A stretch of DNA of 64,000 bases from Sphingomonas sp. UBA978. GTDB lineage: Bacteria > Pseudomonadota > Alphaproteobacteria > Sphingomonadales > Sphingomonadaceae. The position numbers and the translations under genes were made by a program. The stretch is taken from positions 1-64,000 of the forward strand of contig NZ_DBBS01000013.1 in the NCBI RefSeq assembly GCF_002292295.1. The letters run 5' to 3'. The notes beneath the pieces were generated by a model that was not told the origin of the DNA, did not search any database, and worked only from the letters and a program-made list of their open reading frames with translations. This document shows, one piece after another, positions 16,311-23,390 of this stretch (position 1 is the first letter of the stretch; every line of letters starts with the position of its first letter).

Positions 16311-17171
16311 ATGAAATCGCTTCGCTTTGTCGCCGCCGCGCTACCGGCCCTCCTGTTCGCCGCGCCGGCGTCGGCCTATTGGGAATTCGGGCACGAGACG
16401 GTGGCGAAGATCGCCTATGCCAATGTCGCGCCGCGCACCCGCGCCGCGATCCGCCGGCTGCTCGCCGAGACGCCGCGACTCGACACGCCGACCTGCCCCG
16501 CGACGACGATCGAGGGGGCGAGCGTCTGGGCCGATTGCATCAAGCCGCTCAAGGGGCCCGACGGCAAGTCGCGCTTCGGCTATGCCTATACCTGGCACTT
16601 CCAGGACGTGAACATCTGCCAGCCCTTCACGCTGGAGGAGGCGTGCAAGGACGGCAATTGCGTCTCCGCGCAGATCACCCGCGACGTCGCGATCCTCAAG
16701 GACAGGCGCGCGACGCCCAAGGCGCGGGCCGAGGCGCTGGTGTTCCTGATCCACTTCGTCGGCGACCTGCACCAGCCGCTGCATGCCGGCGAGAAGAACG
16801 ACAAGGGCGGCAACGACCTCGCCGCCGCTTATGGCAGCTACAGCCCCAAACGCTTCAACCTGCATTCGATCTGGGACGGCACGCTCGCTGAGCGCGCGAT
16901 CACCAGCGGGCCGTCGCTGGTCCGCCGCTATCCCGCGGCCGAGCGGCGGCGGATCGCGGCGGGAACGGTCGAGGACTGGAGCCGCGAATCGTACAGGATC
17001 GCGCATGACGTCGTCTATGCGAGCGCGTTGAACGGCGATCCCTGCGCGCCCTCGCCGGCCAAAGTGACGCTCGACGAGGCGACGATCGAACGGATCGTCC
17101 CGGTCGCGCGACTGGAAGTGGAGCGCGGCGGGTTGCGGCTGGCGAAGCTGCTCGACGCGGCGCTGGGCTGA
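16311..17171 (+). CDS. S1/P1-type nuclease
   Basis: This secreted zinc nuclease degrades single-stranded DNA or RNA. The 286-aa precursor has a Sec signal peptide (residues 1-22, ending APASA) and then YWEFGHETVAKIAY. Zinc ligands expected for the family are visible: H at GHETVA, H in YTWHFQDVN, and HFVGDLHQPLHAG with the HxxxD pattern, then NLHSIWDG. In fungal P1 the mature N-terminal Trp binds zinc; here the Trp is one residue after the predicted A-S-A cleavage site. I start at ATG 16311, since the longer frame reads into the preceding gene. Product location is probably periplasmic. Confidence 0.92.
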   Translation: MKSLRFVAAALPALLFAAPASAYWEFGHETVAKIAYANVAPRTRAAIRRLLAETPRLDTPTCPATTIEGASVWADCIKPLKGPDGKSRFGYAYTWHFQDVNICQPFTLEEACKDGNCVSAQITRDVAILKDRRATPKARAEALVFLIHFVGDLHQPLHAGEKNDKGGNDLAAAYGSYSPKRFNLHSIWDGTLAERAITSGPSLVRRYPAAERRRIAAGTVEDWSRESYRIAHDVVYASALNGDPCAPSPAKVTLDEATIERIVPVARLEVERGGLRLAKLLDAALG

Positions 17172-17187
17172 CGACCGTTTCCCCGCG

Positions 17188-17439
17188 CTACCAGCGCCAT
17201 CGCCACCCGCCGCGGGTATGGCGGCGGGCAATCAGCGCGAATACGATGGTCGCCAGCGCGATGATCCCCAGCGACCAGGATTGCGCGAACATCGTCGCGC
17301 CGGCAAGGATCGCGATATAGGCAGCGGCGAGTGCTCAGCCCTGCCACGCGATCGACATGCCGGCGCCATAACCGAAACGCTTGGCCGCGAACCATGCGCC
17401 GCGATCGTCCTTCCCCCGGGCATCCGTACCGTCGGTCAT
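17188..17439 (-). pseudogene. Small membrane protein gene interrupted by in-frame TGA at codon 35
   Basis: From ATG 17439 the frame reads MTDGTDARGKDDRGAWFAAK and on to AWQG, meets TGA at 17337-17335, then continues openly as ALAAAYIAILAGATMFAQSW and a second hydrophobic stretch to an Arg/Trp-rich end and TAG at 17190-17188. Both halves have normal composition and together give an 83-codon protein with two membrane segments. TGA most likely replaces TGG (Trp). The ATG overlaps the stop of the ribbon-helix-helix gene by 4 bp, so the start is well supported. It is a recent nonsense mutation, a sequencing error, or a recoded stop. Confidence 0.75.
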
Positions 17440-17642
17440 ACGTCCTCCTCCTTCTTCGGCCGCCCGCGCTTCGCCGCGACCGGCGCGTCCAGCTTCACCC
17501 CCCGCCGGGCCAGTGCTTCACGGAGGAGGCATTCAACCTGTGCATTGATACTGCGCAGGTCGCCCGCCGCCGCGCGCTCGATCGCCGCATAGAGGGCGGG
17601 ATCGAGGCGGAGGGGAAACGCCTTCTTGGGGGGAACCGTCAT
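17436..17642 (-). CDS. Arc-like ribbon-helix-helix protein
   Basis: The 68-aa protein reads MTVPPKKAFPLRLDPALYAA followed by IERAAAGDLRSINAQVECLLREALARRG, which fits the ribbon-helix-helix DNA-binding fold: a short basic strand (FPLRLD) and two helices. The C-terminus is Lys/Arg-rich (KRGRPKKEEDV). It may autoregulate the SPFH operon, perhaps through the palindrome at 18564-18579; this is inference. It lies 10 bp after the SPFH gene and its stop overlaps the start of the interrupted small membrane gene, so the three genes form one unit. Confidence 0.82.
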   Translation of the reverse strand: MTVPPKKAFPLRLDPALYAAIERAAAGDLRSINAQVECLLREALARRGVKLDAPVAAKRGRPKKEEDV

Positions 17643-17652
17643 CCGCCGTCGC

Positions 17653-18549
17653 TTACTGGTAGAGCGAGCCGGCGTTGACGACGGGCTGGGTGTCGCGCTC
17701 GCCGCACAGCACCACCATCAGGTTCGACACCATCGCCGCGCGGCGTTCGTCGTCCAGCTCGACGACGTTCTTCGCCGACAGCTGCGCGAGCGCCAGCTCG
17801 ACCATGCCGACCGCGCCCTCGACCAGAGTCGTGCGCGCCGCGACCACCGCCTGCGCCTGTTGCCGGCGCAGCATCGCGCCCGCGATCTCCTGCGCATAGG
17901 CGAGATGGGTGAAGCCGCATTCGTCGACGGTCATCCCCGCCACCACCAGCCGCGCGATCAGTTCGGTGCGCAATGCGCCGCCGACCGTGTCGTGGTTGCC
18001 GCGCAGCGTCACCTCCTGATGCTCGTAATCGTCATAGGGGTAGCGCGAACCGATCGTCCGCACCGCCGCCTCGATCTGCACGTTCACGAACGCCTTGTAA
18101 TCGTCGACGTCGAACAGCGCCTGCGCGGTATCGGTGACGCGCCACACCACCTGCGCCGCCATCTCGATCGGGTTGCCGCGCAGATCGTTGACCTTGATCC
18201 GTTCGGAGATGACGTTGTTGGCGCGCACCGACACCTTGCGCCGCATCAGCCACGGCAGCACCCAGCGCAGGCCGCTGGTCCGGTCGGTGCCGGCATAGCT
18301 GCCGAACAGGGTGATCGCCGCCGCCTGATTGGGTTGCAGCATGTAGAAGCCGCCCGCGATGAACACCGTGCCGAGCGCGCAGGCGATCGGCACGATCGCC
18401 ATGATCGGCGGCGACAGTTCGTTCGCCAGCCGGACGATGGCGATCACGCCGATCGCGACCAGCACCGCCGCAATCCCCAGCATCGGATAGCCGCTCGTCG
18501 TGTGCGCCCGCCGTTCCTGCGATCGCGTAAGACTCCCCTGTTCCACCAC
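17653..18549 (-). CDS. SPFH/Band 7 domain protein
   Basis: The 298-aa protein has two N-terminal membrane segments (about residues 23-42 and 49-70) and then an SPFH domain (about 75-260; for example QAAAITLFGSYAGTDRTSGL and a helical region rich in AQAVVAARTTLVEGAV). SPFH proteins form large membrane-attached cages or rafts that organise membrane protein turnover; the exact role here is unknown. The start is one of two consecutive GTG codons (18549 or 18546), with GGAGG 5-8 bases upstream. It is first in a three-gene unit, and a perfect palindrome lies just upstream in its promoter region. Confidence 0.88.
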   Translation of the reverse strand: MVEQGSLTRSQERRAHTTSGYPMLGIAAVLVAIGVIAIVRLANELSPPIMAIVPIACALGTVFIAGGFYMLQPNQAAAITLFGSYAGTDRTSGLRWVLPWLMRRKVSVRANNVISERIKVNDLRGNPIEMAAQVVWRVTDTAQALFDVDDYKAFVNVQIEAAVRTIGSRYPYDDYEHQEVTLRGNHDTVGGALRTELIARLVVAGMTVDECGFTHLAYAQEIAGAMLRRQQAQAVVAARTTLVEGAVGMVELALAQLSAKNVVELDDERRAAMVSNLMVVLCGERDTQPVVNAGSLYQ

Positions 18550-18563
18550 CCTGTCCTCCGTTT

Positions 18564-18579
18564 AATGTGATATCACATT
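18564..18579. promoter_or_regulatory. Perfect 16-bp palindrome upstream of the SPFH operon
   Basis: AATGTGATATCACATT is perfectly self-complementary and lies 15 bp before the SPFH start, in the most A+T-rich spot of the neighbourhood. On the coding strand it is flanked by TATA and by AAACGGAGG, so it overlaps or adjoins the likely -10 region and should act as a repressor operator. The regulator is not proven; the RHH protein of the same operon is one candidate. Confidence 0.7.
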
Positions 18580-18630
18580 TATATCGGATTTCAGGGGACG
18601 CAAGGGGATTCGACGACGCCCTTCCTCACC

Positions 18631-18658
18631 CGTCATCCCGACCTGCGTCGGGACGACG
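18631..18658 (-). terminator. Hairpin downstream of pal
   Basis: CGTCATCCCGAC and GTCGGGACGACG pair over 12 bp with one mismatch around CTGC. It begins 10 bp after the pal stop, so it probably ends the Tol-Pal transcript. The stem shares the CGTCA(T/C)CCCG core with the hairpins after prfA and tolA. Confidence 0.65.
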
Positions 18659-18667
18659 AATATGGGC

Positions 18668-19189
18668 TCAGTTCAGCACGATCGTCACGGCACGGCGGTT
18701 CTGCGCCCAGCTCGATTCGTCCGAACCCAGCGCGACCGGGCGTTCCTTGCCGTAGCTGATCGTGGTCAGCCGCGACGGGTCGATGCCGCGCGCGACCAGA
18801 TAATTCTTGGCGGCATTGGCGCGGCGATCGCCCAGGCCGAGATTGTATTCGCGCGTGCCGCGTTCGTCGGCATGGCCCTCGATCGTCGCCCGCACCTGCG
18901 GAAAGCGCTGCAGCCACGATGCCTGGCTGTCGAGGATCGCGCGCGCCTCGGGGTCGATGTCGGTCTGGTCGAGGCCGAACAGGATGGTGTTCGAGCTGAC
19001 CGAGCGGCGGAAGTCGGCGTCCGACCCGGGAACGACGGCGCCATCGACATTGCCGGTCGCCGGCGGCGGCGTGTTGAGGCCGGCGGTATTGTCGACCGGC
19101 GGCGGCGGCAGCTGCTTGGGCTTGCTGGCGCAGGCCGCCAGCGACGCGAGTGCGGCCGCGGTCAGCAGCGTGTTGGTGAGCTTTGCCAT
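18668..19189 (-). CDS. pal: Peptidoglycan-associated lipoprotein Pal
   Basis: Pal anchors the outer membrane to peptidoglycan and works with TolB in the Tol-Pal system that constricts the envelope at division. The 173-aa precursor has a lipoprotein signal peptide ending LASLAAC (acylated Cys20), a Pro-rich linker (QLPPPPVDNTAGLNTPPP), and an OmpA-like domain with the peptidoglycan-binding string TIEGHADERGTREYNLGLGD and RRANAAKNYL. It is the last gene of the operon, 56 bp after tolB, and a hairpin follows. I start at ATG 19189 (MAKLTNTLLT). Confidence 0.96.
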   Translation of the reverse strand: MAKLTNTLLTAAALASLAACASKPKQLPPPPVDNTAGLNTPPPATGNVDGAVVPGSDADFRRSVSSNTILFGLDQTDIDPEARAILDSQASWLQRFPQVRATIEGHADERGTREYNLGLGDRRANAAKNYLVARGIDPSRLTTISYGKERPVALGSDESSWAQNRRAVTIVLN

Positions 19190-19245
19190 GATCGTATCTC
19201 CCGTGGTGATCGTTTCGCCCCCGAAATCCACCCTGTCGTAACGCG

Positions 19246-20631
19246 CTACGGCCGCAAGGGTCCCCAGGCCGGGTCGGACCCGTCGAGCGGCGTCGGTATC
19301 CGGCGCTCGACCTGGCCGGTCAGGTCGACCATCCACAGGTCCGCCTTGCCGCCGCTGCCCGCGCCGGAGCGGTAGAAGGTGATGACGCGGCCGTTGGGCG
19401 ACCAGCTCGGCCCCTCGTCCTGGCCATTGGTCAGGATCTTCTCGCCGCCGCCCGACGGCGACATCGTGCCGATGCGGAAGCTGCCGCCCAATTTGGTGAA
19501 GGCGATCAGGTCGCCGCGCGGGCTCCACACCGGCGTCGCATAGCGGCCGCCGCCGAAGCTGATCCGCTGCTGGTTCGAACCGTCGGCGTTCATCACATAG
19601 ATCTGCTGGCCGCCCGACCGGTCGCTCTCGAACGCGATGCGCGATCCGTCCGGCGAATAGCTGCCGCCGGTGTCGATCCCCGGCGACGTCGTCAGCCGTT
19701 GCGGCGTACCGCCGGCGCTCGACACGCGATAGATGTCGGTGTTGCCGTTCTGCGCCATCGAAAACAGGATGTAGCGGCCGTCCGGCGAGAAGCGCGGCGC
19801 GAAGGTGAGGCTGACGTTCTGCACCACCCGGCGCGGCCGCCCCGAGCCGAGATCGTAGACGTAGATCGACGGCCGGTCGTTCTCGTAGCTCATATAGACG
19901 ATCGACTGCTGGTTGGGCGCGAAGCGCGGCGTCAGCACGATCGACTGGCCGTTGGTCAGGAAGCGGTGGTTGGCGCCGTCCTGATCCATGATCGCGAGCC
20001 GCTTGATCCGCTTGCCCTTGGGGCCGGTTTCGGAAACGTAGACGACGCGGCTGTCGAAATAGGGGCCTTCGCCGGTCAGCCGCGCATAGACCATGTCGGC
20101 GCATTTATGCCCGGCGCGACGCCAGTCGCCGGGCGACACGACGAAGCCCGACCGGGTCAGCTCGACCTTCGAAAAGACATCGTACAGATAGCAGCCGATC
20201 GTCAGATTGCCGTCGCCATTGGCGCGGACGAAGCCCTGCACCAGCGCCTGCGCGCCCGTACCGCCCCAATAATCGAACTGCGGCGCGTTGACTTCCGGAA
20301 AGGCGACGGGGCGCAGCTGGTTGCTGCCGAGCGGGGTGAACAGGCCGGAATTGCGCAGATCGTTGGCGATGATGTCCGCCATCTGCCGGCCGAGCACGTC
20401 GGTCGATCCCGCCGGGGTCGAGACGATCTGCGCGGTCGGCATCGCCGGAATGGCGATCGGCATCGGCGCGGAAACGCCGCCGGTGACGGAGACTTCCAGC
20501 GGTGCCGGCCCCTGCTGGCCGGCGGCGGCCTGATCCTGCGGCGCGGGCGCGGGGGCGTCCTGCGCGAACGCCGGCACGGCGGTGGTGACGCTGAGCGCGA
20601 CTAGCAGAGACCGGATCATACGCATCCTCAA
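19246..20631 (-). CDS. tolB: Tol-Pal system periplasmic protein TolB
   Basis: TolB is a periplasmic beta-propeller that links Pal and TolA. The 461-aa precursor begins with a Sec signal peptide (about residues 1-24, ending VPAFAQ), then an Ala/Pro/Gln-rich linker, the N-terminal TolB domain (about 60-190), and a C-terminal propeller with repeated blades such as SPDGRYILFSMAQNGNTDIY and SPDGSRIAFESDRSGGQQIY. Three closely spaced in-frame Met codons make the exact start uncertain by up to four residues. It lies between tolA and pal. A hairpin at 20676-20707 in the tolA-tolB gap may reduce readthrough. Confidence 0.96.
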   Translation of the reverse strand: MRMRMIRSLLVALSVTTAVPAFAQDAPAPAPQDQAAAGQQGPAPLEVSVTGGVSAPMPIAIPAMPTAQIVSTPAGSTDVLGRQMADIIANDLRNSGLFTPLGSNQLRPVAFPEVNAPQFDYWGGTGAQALVQGFVRANGDGNLTIGCYLYDVFSKVELTRSGFVVSPGDWRRAGHKCADMVYARLTGEGPYFDSRVVYVSETGPKGKRIKRLAIMDQDGANHRFLTNGQSIVLTPRFAPNQQSIVYMSYENDRPSIYVYDLGSGRPRRVVQNVSLTFAPRFSPDGRYILFSMAQNGNTDIYRVSSAGGTPQRLTTSPGIDTGGSYSPDGSRIAFESDRSGGQQIYVMNADGSNQQRISFGGGRYATPVWSPRGDLIAFTKLGGSFRIGTMSPSGGGEKILTNGQDEGPSWSPNGRVITFYRSGAGSGGKADLWMVDLTGQVERRIPTPLDGSDPAWGPLRP

Positions 20632-20675
20632 AAACCCTTTCGCACGCGCGATACGCTACGGCTTAGCACAGCTTC

Positions 20676-20707
20676 CCCGTCCCCCCGAACCGTTCCGGGG
20701 TGACGGG
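20676..20707 (-). terminator. Hairpin between tolA and tolB
   Basis: Outer arms CCCGTC and GACGGG and an inner CCCCGAA-type stem with one bulge close over a three-base loop. It lies 18 bp after the tolA stop and 45 bp before the tolB start. Because it is inside the operon it may act as an attenuator or mRNA stability element. Its core is nearly the same as that of the prfA hairpin. Confidence 0.5.
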
Positions 20708-20724
20708 AAATGCGGACGCCGCCG

Positions 20725-21705
20725 TCATTGCAGCTTCCACTGGAAGTTGATGTTGTTCCACCCGCCCGACGGCGTCGAATAATATTCGGCGGGCAGCTTC
20801 AGCGGGGCGCAGCCCTTGAACGCGGCGACGCCGAGATCGACGACGCGCTGGCGATAGCGGTCGTTCTCGTCGGTGACGCCGGACTGGCGGACCATGCGCG
20901 GCGTGGCGGCGAGCGTGCCGTCCTCATTGAGGCGCAGGTTGAGCGTCGTCACGATCTCGTTCGCGCCCGGACCCGGATTGACCTGCCGGTCGGCGCACGG
21001 CTGGATCTGGCGGGCGATCGCCTGCACGATCGACGCCATCGCCCGCGCATCGACCTTGGCGGCGCGCGGCGCGGTCGACGTGCTGGTCGACGGTTCGCTG
21101 GTCAGCCCGTCGAGGAAGTTGCTCCCCAGCCGCGATCCGCGTGGTTTCGCCGCGGTCGATGTCGGCTTGCTGCCGGTGCCTTTCGCCGCCGCCGGCTTCG
21201 ACGGTGCGGCGGGCGCCTTCGATGCCGTTTTGGCCGGAGCCGCGGGCGCGGGCTTGGCCACCGGACGCGCCGGAGCGGGTTTGGCGGCAGGCTTGGCCGG
21301 CGCCTCGGCGGGACGCGGCTTGGGCTGTGGCTTCACCGGCGCGGGCTTTGGCTGCGGGGCCGGGGCGGGCGCCGGCTTGGGCGGGGCGGGCTTCGGCGGC
21401 GCGGGCCTGGGCTGCGGCACCGGCGGGGCGGGTTCGGGCTCCGGCTCGGGTTCGGCCACCGTCTCGGCCGGCGGCGCGGCATCCTCGGGCGCACCCTCGT
21501 CGGGGGCGACCGACTGCGCCGGCGGGGTCACCGCCTGCGGCGCCGTCGCCTCCAGCCCGACGTCCTCGACCAGGCTGACCTCCATGGGGGTCTGCTGCAG
21601 CTTTTCGGGATTGGGCGTCGAGAGAAAGCCGACCGACAGCAGGCCGAAGAGCACGACATGCCCGACGACCGCGACGCCCAGCCCGACCTTTTCCGCCCGA
21701 TCCAT
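20725..21705 (-). CDS. tolA: TolA-like energy transducer
   Basis: TolA spans the periplasm and transmits force from TolQR to TolB-Pal. The 326-aa protein has one N-terminal membrane helix (about residues 7-26, VGLGVAVVGHVVLFGLLSVG), a long Pro/Ala/Lys/Glu-rich middle (about 45-200, with repeated PKPAPPKPAPAPAPQPKPAP-like units), and a C-terminal TonB/TolA domain (about 230-326) with NPGPGANEIVTTLNLRLNEDG and a Cys pair. I prefer ATG 21705, which overlaps the tolR stop by one base; a GTG three bases upstream is also possible. The low-complexity middle explains the long antisense frames here. Confidence 0.92.
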   Translation of the reverse strand: MDRAEKVGLGVAVVGHVVLFGLLSVGFLSTPNPEKLQQTPMEVSLVEDVGLEATAPQAVTPPAQSVAPDEGAPEDAAPPAETVAEPEPEPEPAPPVPQPRPAPPKPAPPKPAPAPAPQPKPAPVKPQPKPRPAEAPAKPAAKPAPARPVAKPAPAAPAKTASKAPAAPSKPAAAKGTGSKPTSTAAKPRGSRLGSNFLDGLTSEPSTSTSTAPRAAKVDARAMASIVQAIARQIQPCADRQVNPGPGANEIVTTLNLRLNEDGTLAATPRMVRQSGVTDENDRYRQRVVDLGVAAFKGCAPLKLPAEYYSTPSGGWNNINFQWKLQ

Positions 21706-22148
21706 CACTGCGCCGCCGATCCGCCCTCTACGGTCAGCAGCGACACGCGGTTGAGGCCGGCGCGGTTGAGTTCGCCCATCACCCGCATCACCCGGCCATA
21801 GTCGAGCGCGCGGTCGGCGCGCAGGAACACCTGCGGCGGTTCGCCGCCCGCCTGTACTGCGGCGATCTGCTCCAGCCGCTGCGGCAGGCTCGTCTCGGCG
21901 ATTTCCTCGTCGTCGATGAAGAGCTTGCCCGCGGCGTCGAGCGACAGCTGTACCGGCTTCTGGTCCTGATCGAGCGCCTTGGCGCGGCTGTCCGGCAGGT
22001 TGACCGGTACGCCCGCGGTCAGCAGCGGCGCGGTGACCATGAAGATGATGAGCAGCACCAGCATCACGTCGACCAGCGGCGTCACGTTGATGTCGGCGAC
22101 CGGCGCACGACGGCCACGCCCCCGGCTGGACGGCAGGTTCATCGCCAT
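21705..22148 (-). CDS. tolR: ExbD/TolR-type protein TolR
   Basis: TolR forms the ion-driven motor with TolQ. The 147-aa protein has one membrane helix (about residues 21-43) carrying the essential Asp27 in NVTPLVDVMLVLLIIFMV, preceded by the conserved ADINVTPLVD, and a periplasmic domain (about 60-140). Length matches the family. The gene begins 45 bp after tolQ and its stop overlaps the start of tolA. The basic stretch SSRGRGRR before the helix sets the N-in topology. Confidence 0.95.
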   Translation of the reverse strand: MAMNLPSSRGRGRRAPVADINVTPLVDVMLVLLIIFMVTAPLLTAGVPVNLPDSRAKALDQDQKPVQLSLDAAGKLFIDDEEIAETSLPQRLEQIAAVQAGGEPPQVFLRADRALDYGRVMRVMGELNRAGLNRVSLLTVEGGSAAQ

Positions 22149-22193
22149 GTCATGCCCCTCCCGCGGGCAGGAAAGGGCCGTGTCCGGGACCCA

Positions 22194-22886
22194 TCACCGG
22201 CCACCGTCCAGCTGGCGCGACAGCGTCGTGTGGAAGCCGTCGGCGAAGCGGTTCAGCGCCGCCTCGATCCGGTTCACGCCGTGGCTGAAGCGGTTGTAGG
22301 CGATCACCGCGGGGATCGCCGCGAACAGGCCGATCGCGGTCGCGAACAAAGCCTCGGCGATGCCCGGCGCGACCACCGCCAGCGACGAATTCTGCGCCTG
22401 CGCGATGCCGGTGAAGCTGCGCATGATGCCCCATACCGTCCCGAACAGGCCGACGAACGGCGCGACCGAGCCGATCGTCGCGAGGATGTTGAGCCGGTCG
22501 CTGATCCGGTCGATCTCCATCGCCGCCGCCGCGCCCATCGCGGTGGCGAGCCGTTCGCGCGTCCCGTGCTTGTCGATCGACCCGCCCGCGGTCGACCGGC
22601 GCCATTCCTTCACGCCGGCGGCGAAGACGCGGGCCGAGGGCAGGTCCTTGTCCGCCTCCGCCTTGTAGAAGGCGTCGATGTCCTCCGCCTTCCAGAAGTC
22701 GCGCTCGAAGCCGGTCATGCCCTTGCGGATGCGCCCCAGCCGTCGCCAGAAGGCAATGATGAGCGCCCAGGTCCACACGCTGGCGAGCAGCAGCCCGCCC
22801 ATCACGCCCTTCACCACCCAGTCCGCCTGAAGGAACAGTGCGACGGGCGATAGCGTCGCCGCATCCATGTTGAACACCGGATTCAT
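22194..22886 (-). CDS. tolQ: TolQ proton channel protein
   Basis: TolQ is the multispanning stator of the Tol motor and is homologous to ExbB and MotA. The 230-aa protein has three membrane segments: about residues 25-48 (VVKGVMGGLLLASVWTWALI), 130-155 (LATIGSVAPFVGLFGTVWGI) and 175-197. The strings GSVAPFVGLFGTVWGIM and SLAVVAPGIAEALFATAIGL are family hallmarks. The start overlaps the ybgC stop by 4 bp (ATGA), so translation is coupled. Together with tolR it uses proton motive force to energise TolA. Confidence 0.96.
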   Translation of the reverse strand: MNPVFNMDAATLSPVALFLQADWVVKGVMGGLLLASVWTWALIIAFWRRLGRIRKGMTGFERDFWKAEDIDAFYKAEADKDLPSARVFAAGVKEWRRSTAGGSIDKHGTRERLATAMGAAAAMEIDRISDRLNILATIGSVAPFVGLFGTVWGIMRSFTGIAQAQNSSLAVVAPGIAEALFATAIGLFAAIPAVIAYNRFSHGVNRIEAALNRFADGFHTTLSRQLDGGR

Positions 22887-23347
22887 GAATTGGTCCCCTG
22901 CCAGATCAGGCGTTGGTAGATGTCCGTCCAGCCGGCCGGTTGACGTTTCGGCCGTCCCGATGGCGCAACCAGCGCCGCCGTGACCTCGGCCTCGGTCAAG
23001 ACAAGCGAACCGCGCCTGACTGTTTGATGAATGACGACGCTGGCGGCGCGCACCGCGTGAATGCGGCTGACGACGAGCAGCGCATCGTCGAGCCTCGCGG
23101 GCGCGCGATAGCGGATCGCGAGGTCGGCGACGGCATAGGCGCCCTCGCCCGCCTCATGCACGGCGCGCTGGTCGATGCCGGCGACGCGGAGCATGTCGGA
23201 GCGCGCCCGCTCCATGTATCTCAAATAGTTGGCATGATAGACGACGCCCGACAGATCGGTATCCTCGAAGAACACGCGCAGCGGATACCGGTGCTCGCGA
23301 CCCTCGAAGCGGCCTGCCTGCGGCTGGTCTGGACCATCATCGCTCAT
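22883..23347 (-). CDS. ybgC: Tol-Pal-associated acyl-CoA thioesterase YbgC
   Basis: YbgC is a hot-dog-fold thioesterase encoded at the head of tol-pal operons; in E. coli it hydrolyses acyl-CoA and binds the acyl carrier protein. The 154-aa product has the motif FFEDTDLSGVVYHANYLRYM with the catalytic Asp31 and His38. I start at ATG 23347 (MSDDGPDQPQ), because the 54 residues further upstream are Arg/Pro-rich and look like noncoding sequence. It is followed directly by tolQ. The role in envelope lipid handling is known for relatives, not shown here. Confidence 0.95.
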   Translation of the reverse strand: MSDDGPDQPQAGRFEGREHRYPLRVFFEDTDLSGVVYHANYLRYMERARSDMLRVAGIDQRAVHEAGEGAYAVADLAIRYRAPARLDDALLVVSRIHAVRAASVVIHQTVRRGSLVLTEAEVTAALVAPSGRPKRQPAGWTDIYQRLIWQGTNS

Positions 23348-23390
23348 CCTGCCGCGCGTTAACCGAACCCACGCGCAGGGGGAACCCCGA

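Noticed and set aside
20873..21754. Gly/Ala-rich plus-strand frame antisense to tolA
   Set aside because: It mirrors the Pro/Ala/Lys-rich middle of TolA and does not represent a separate glycine-rich protein.
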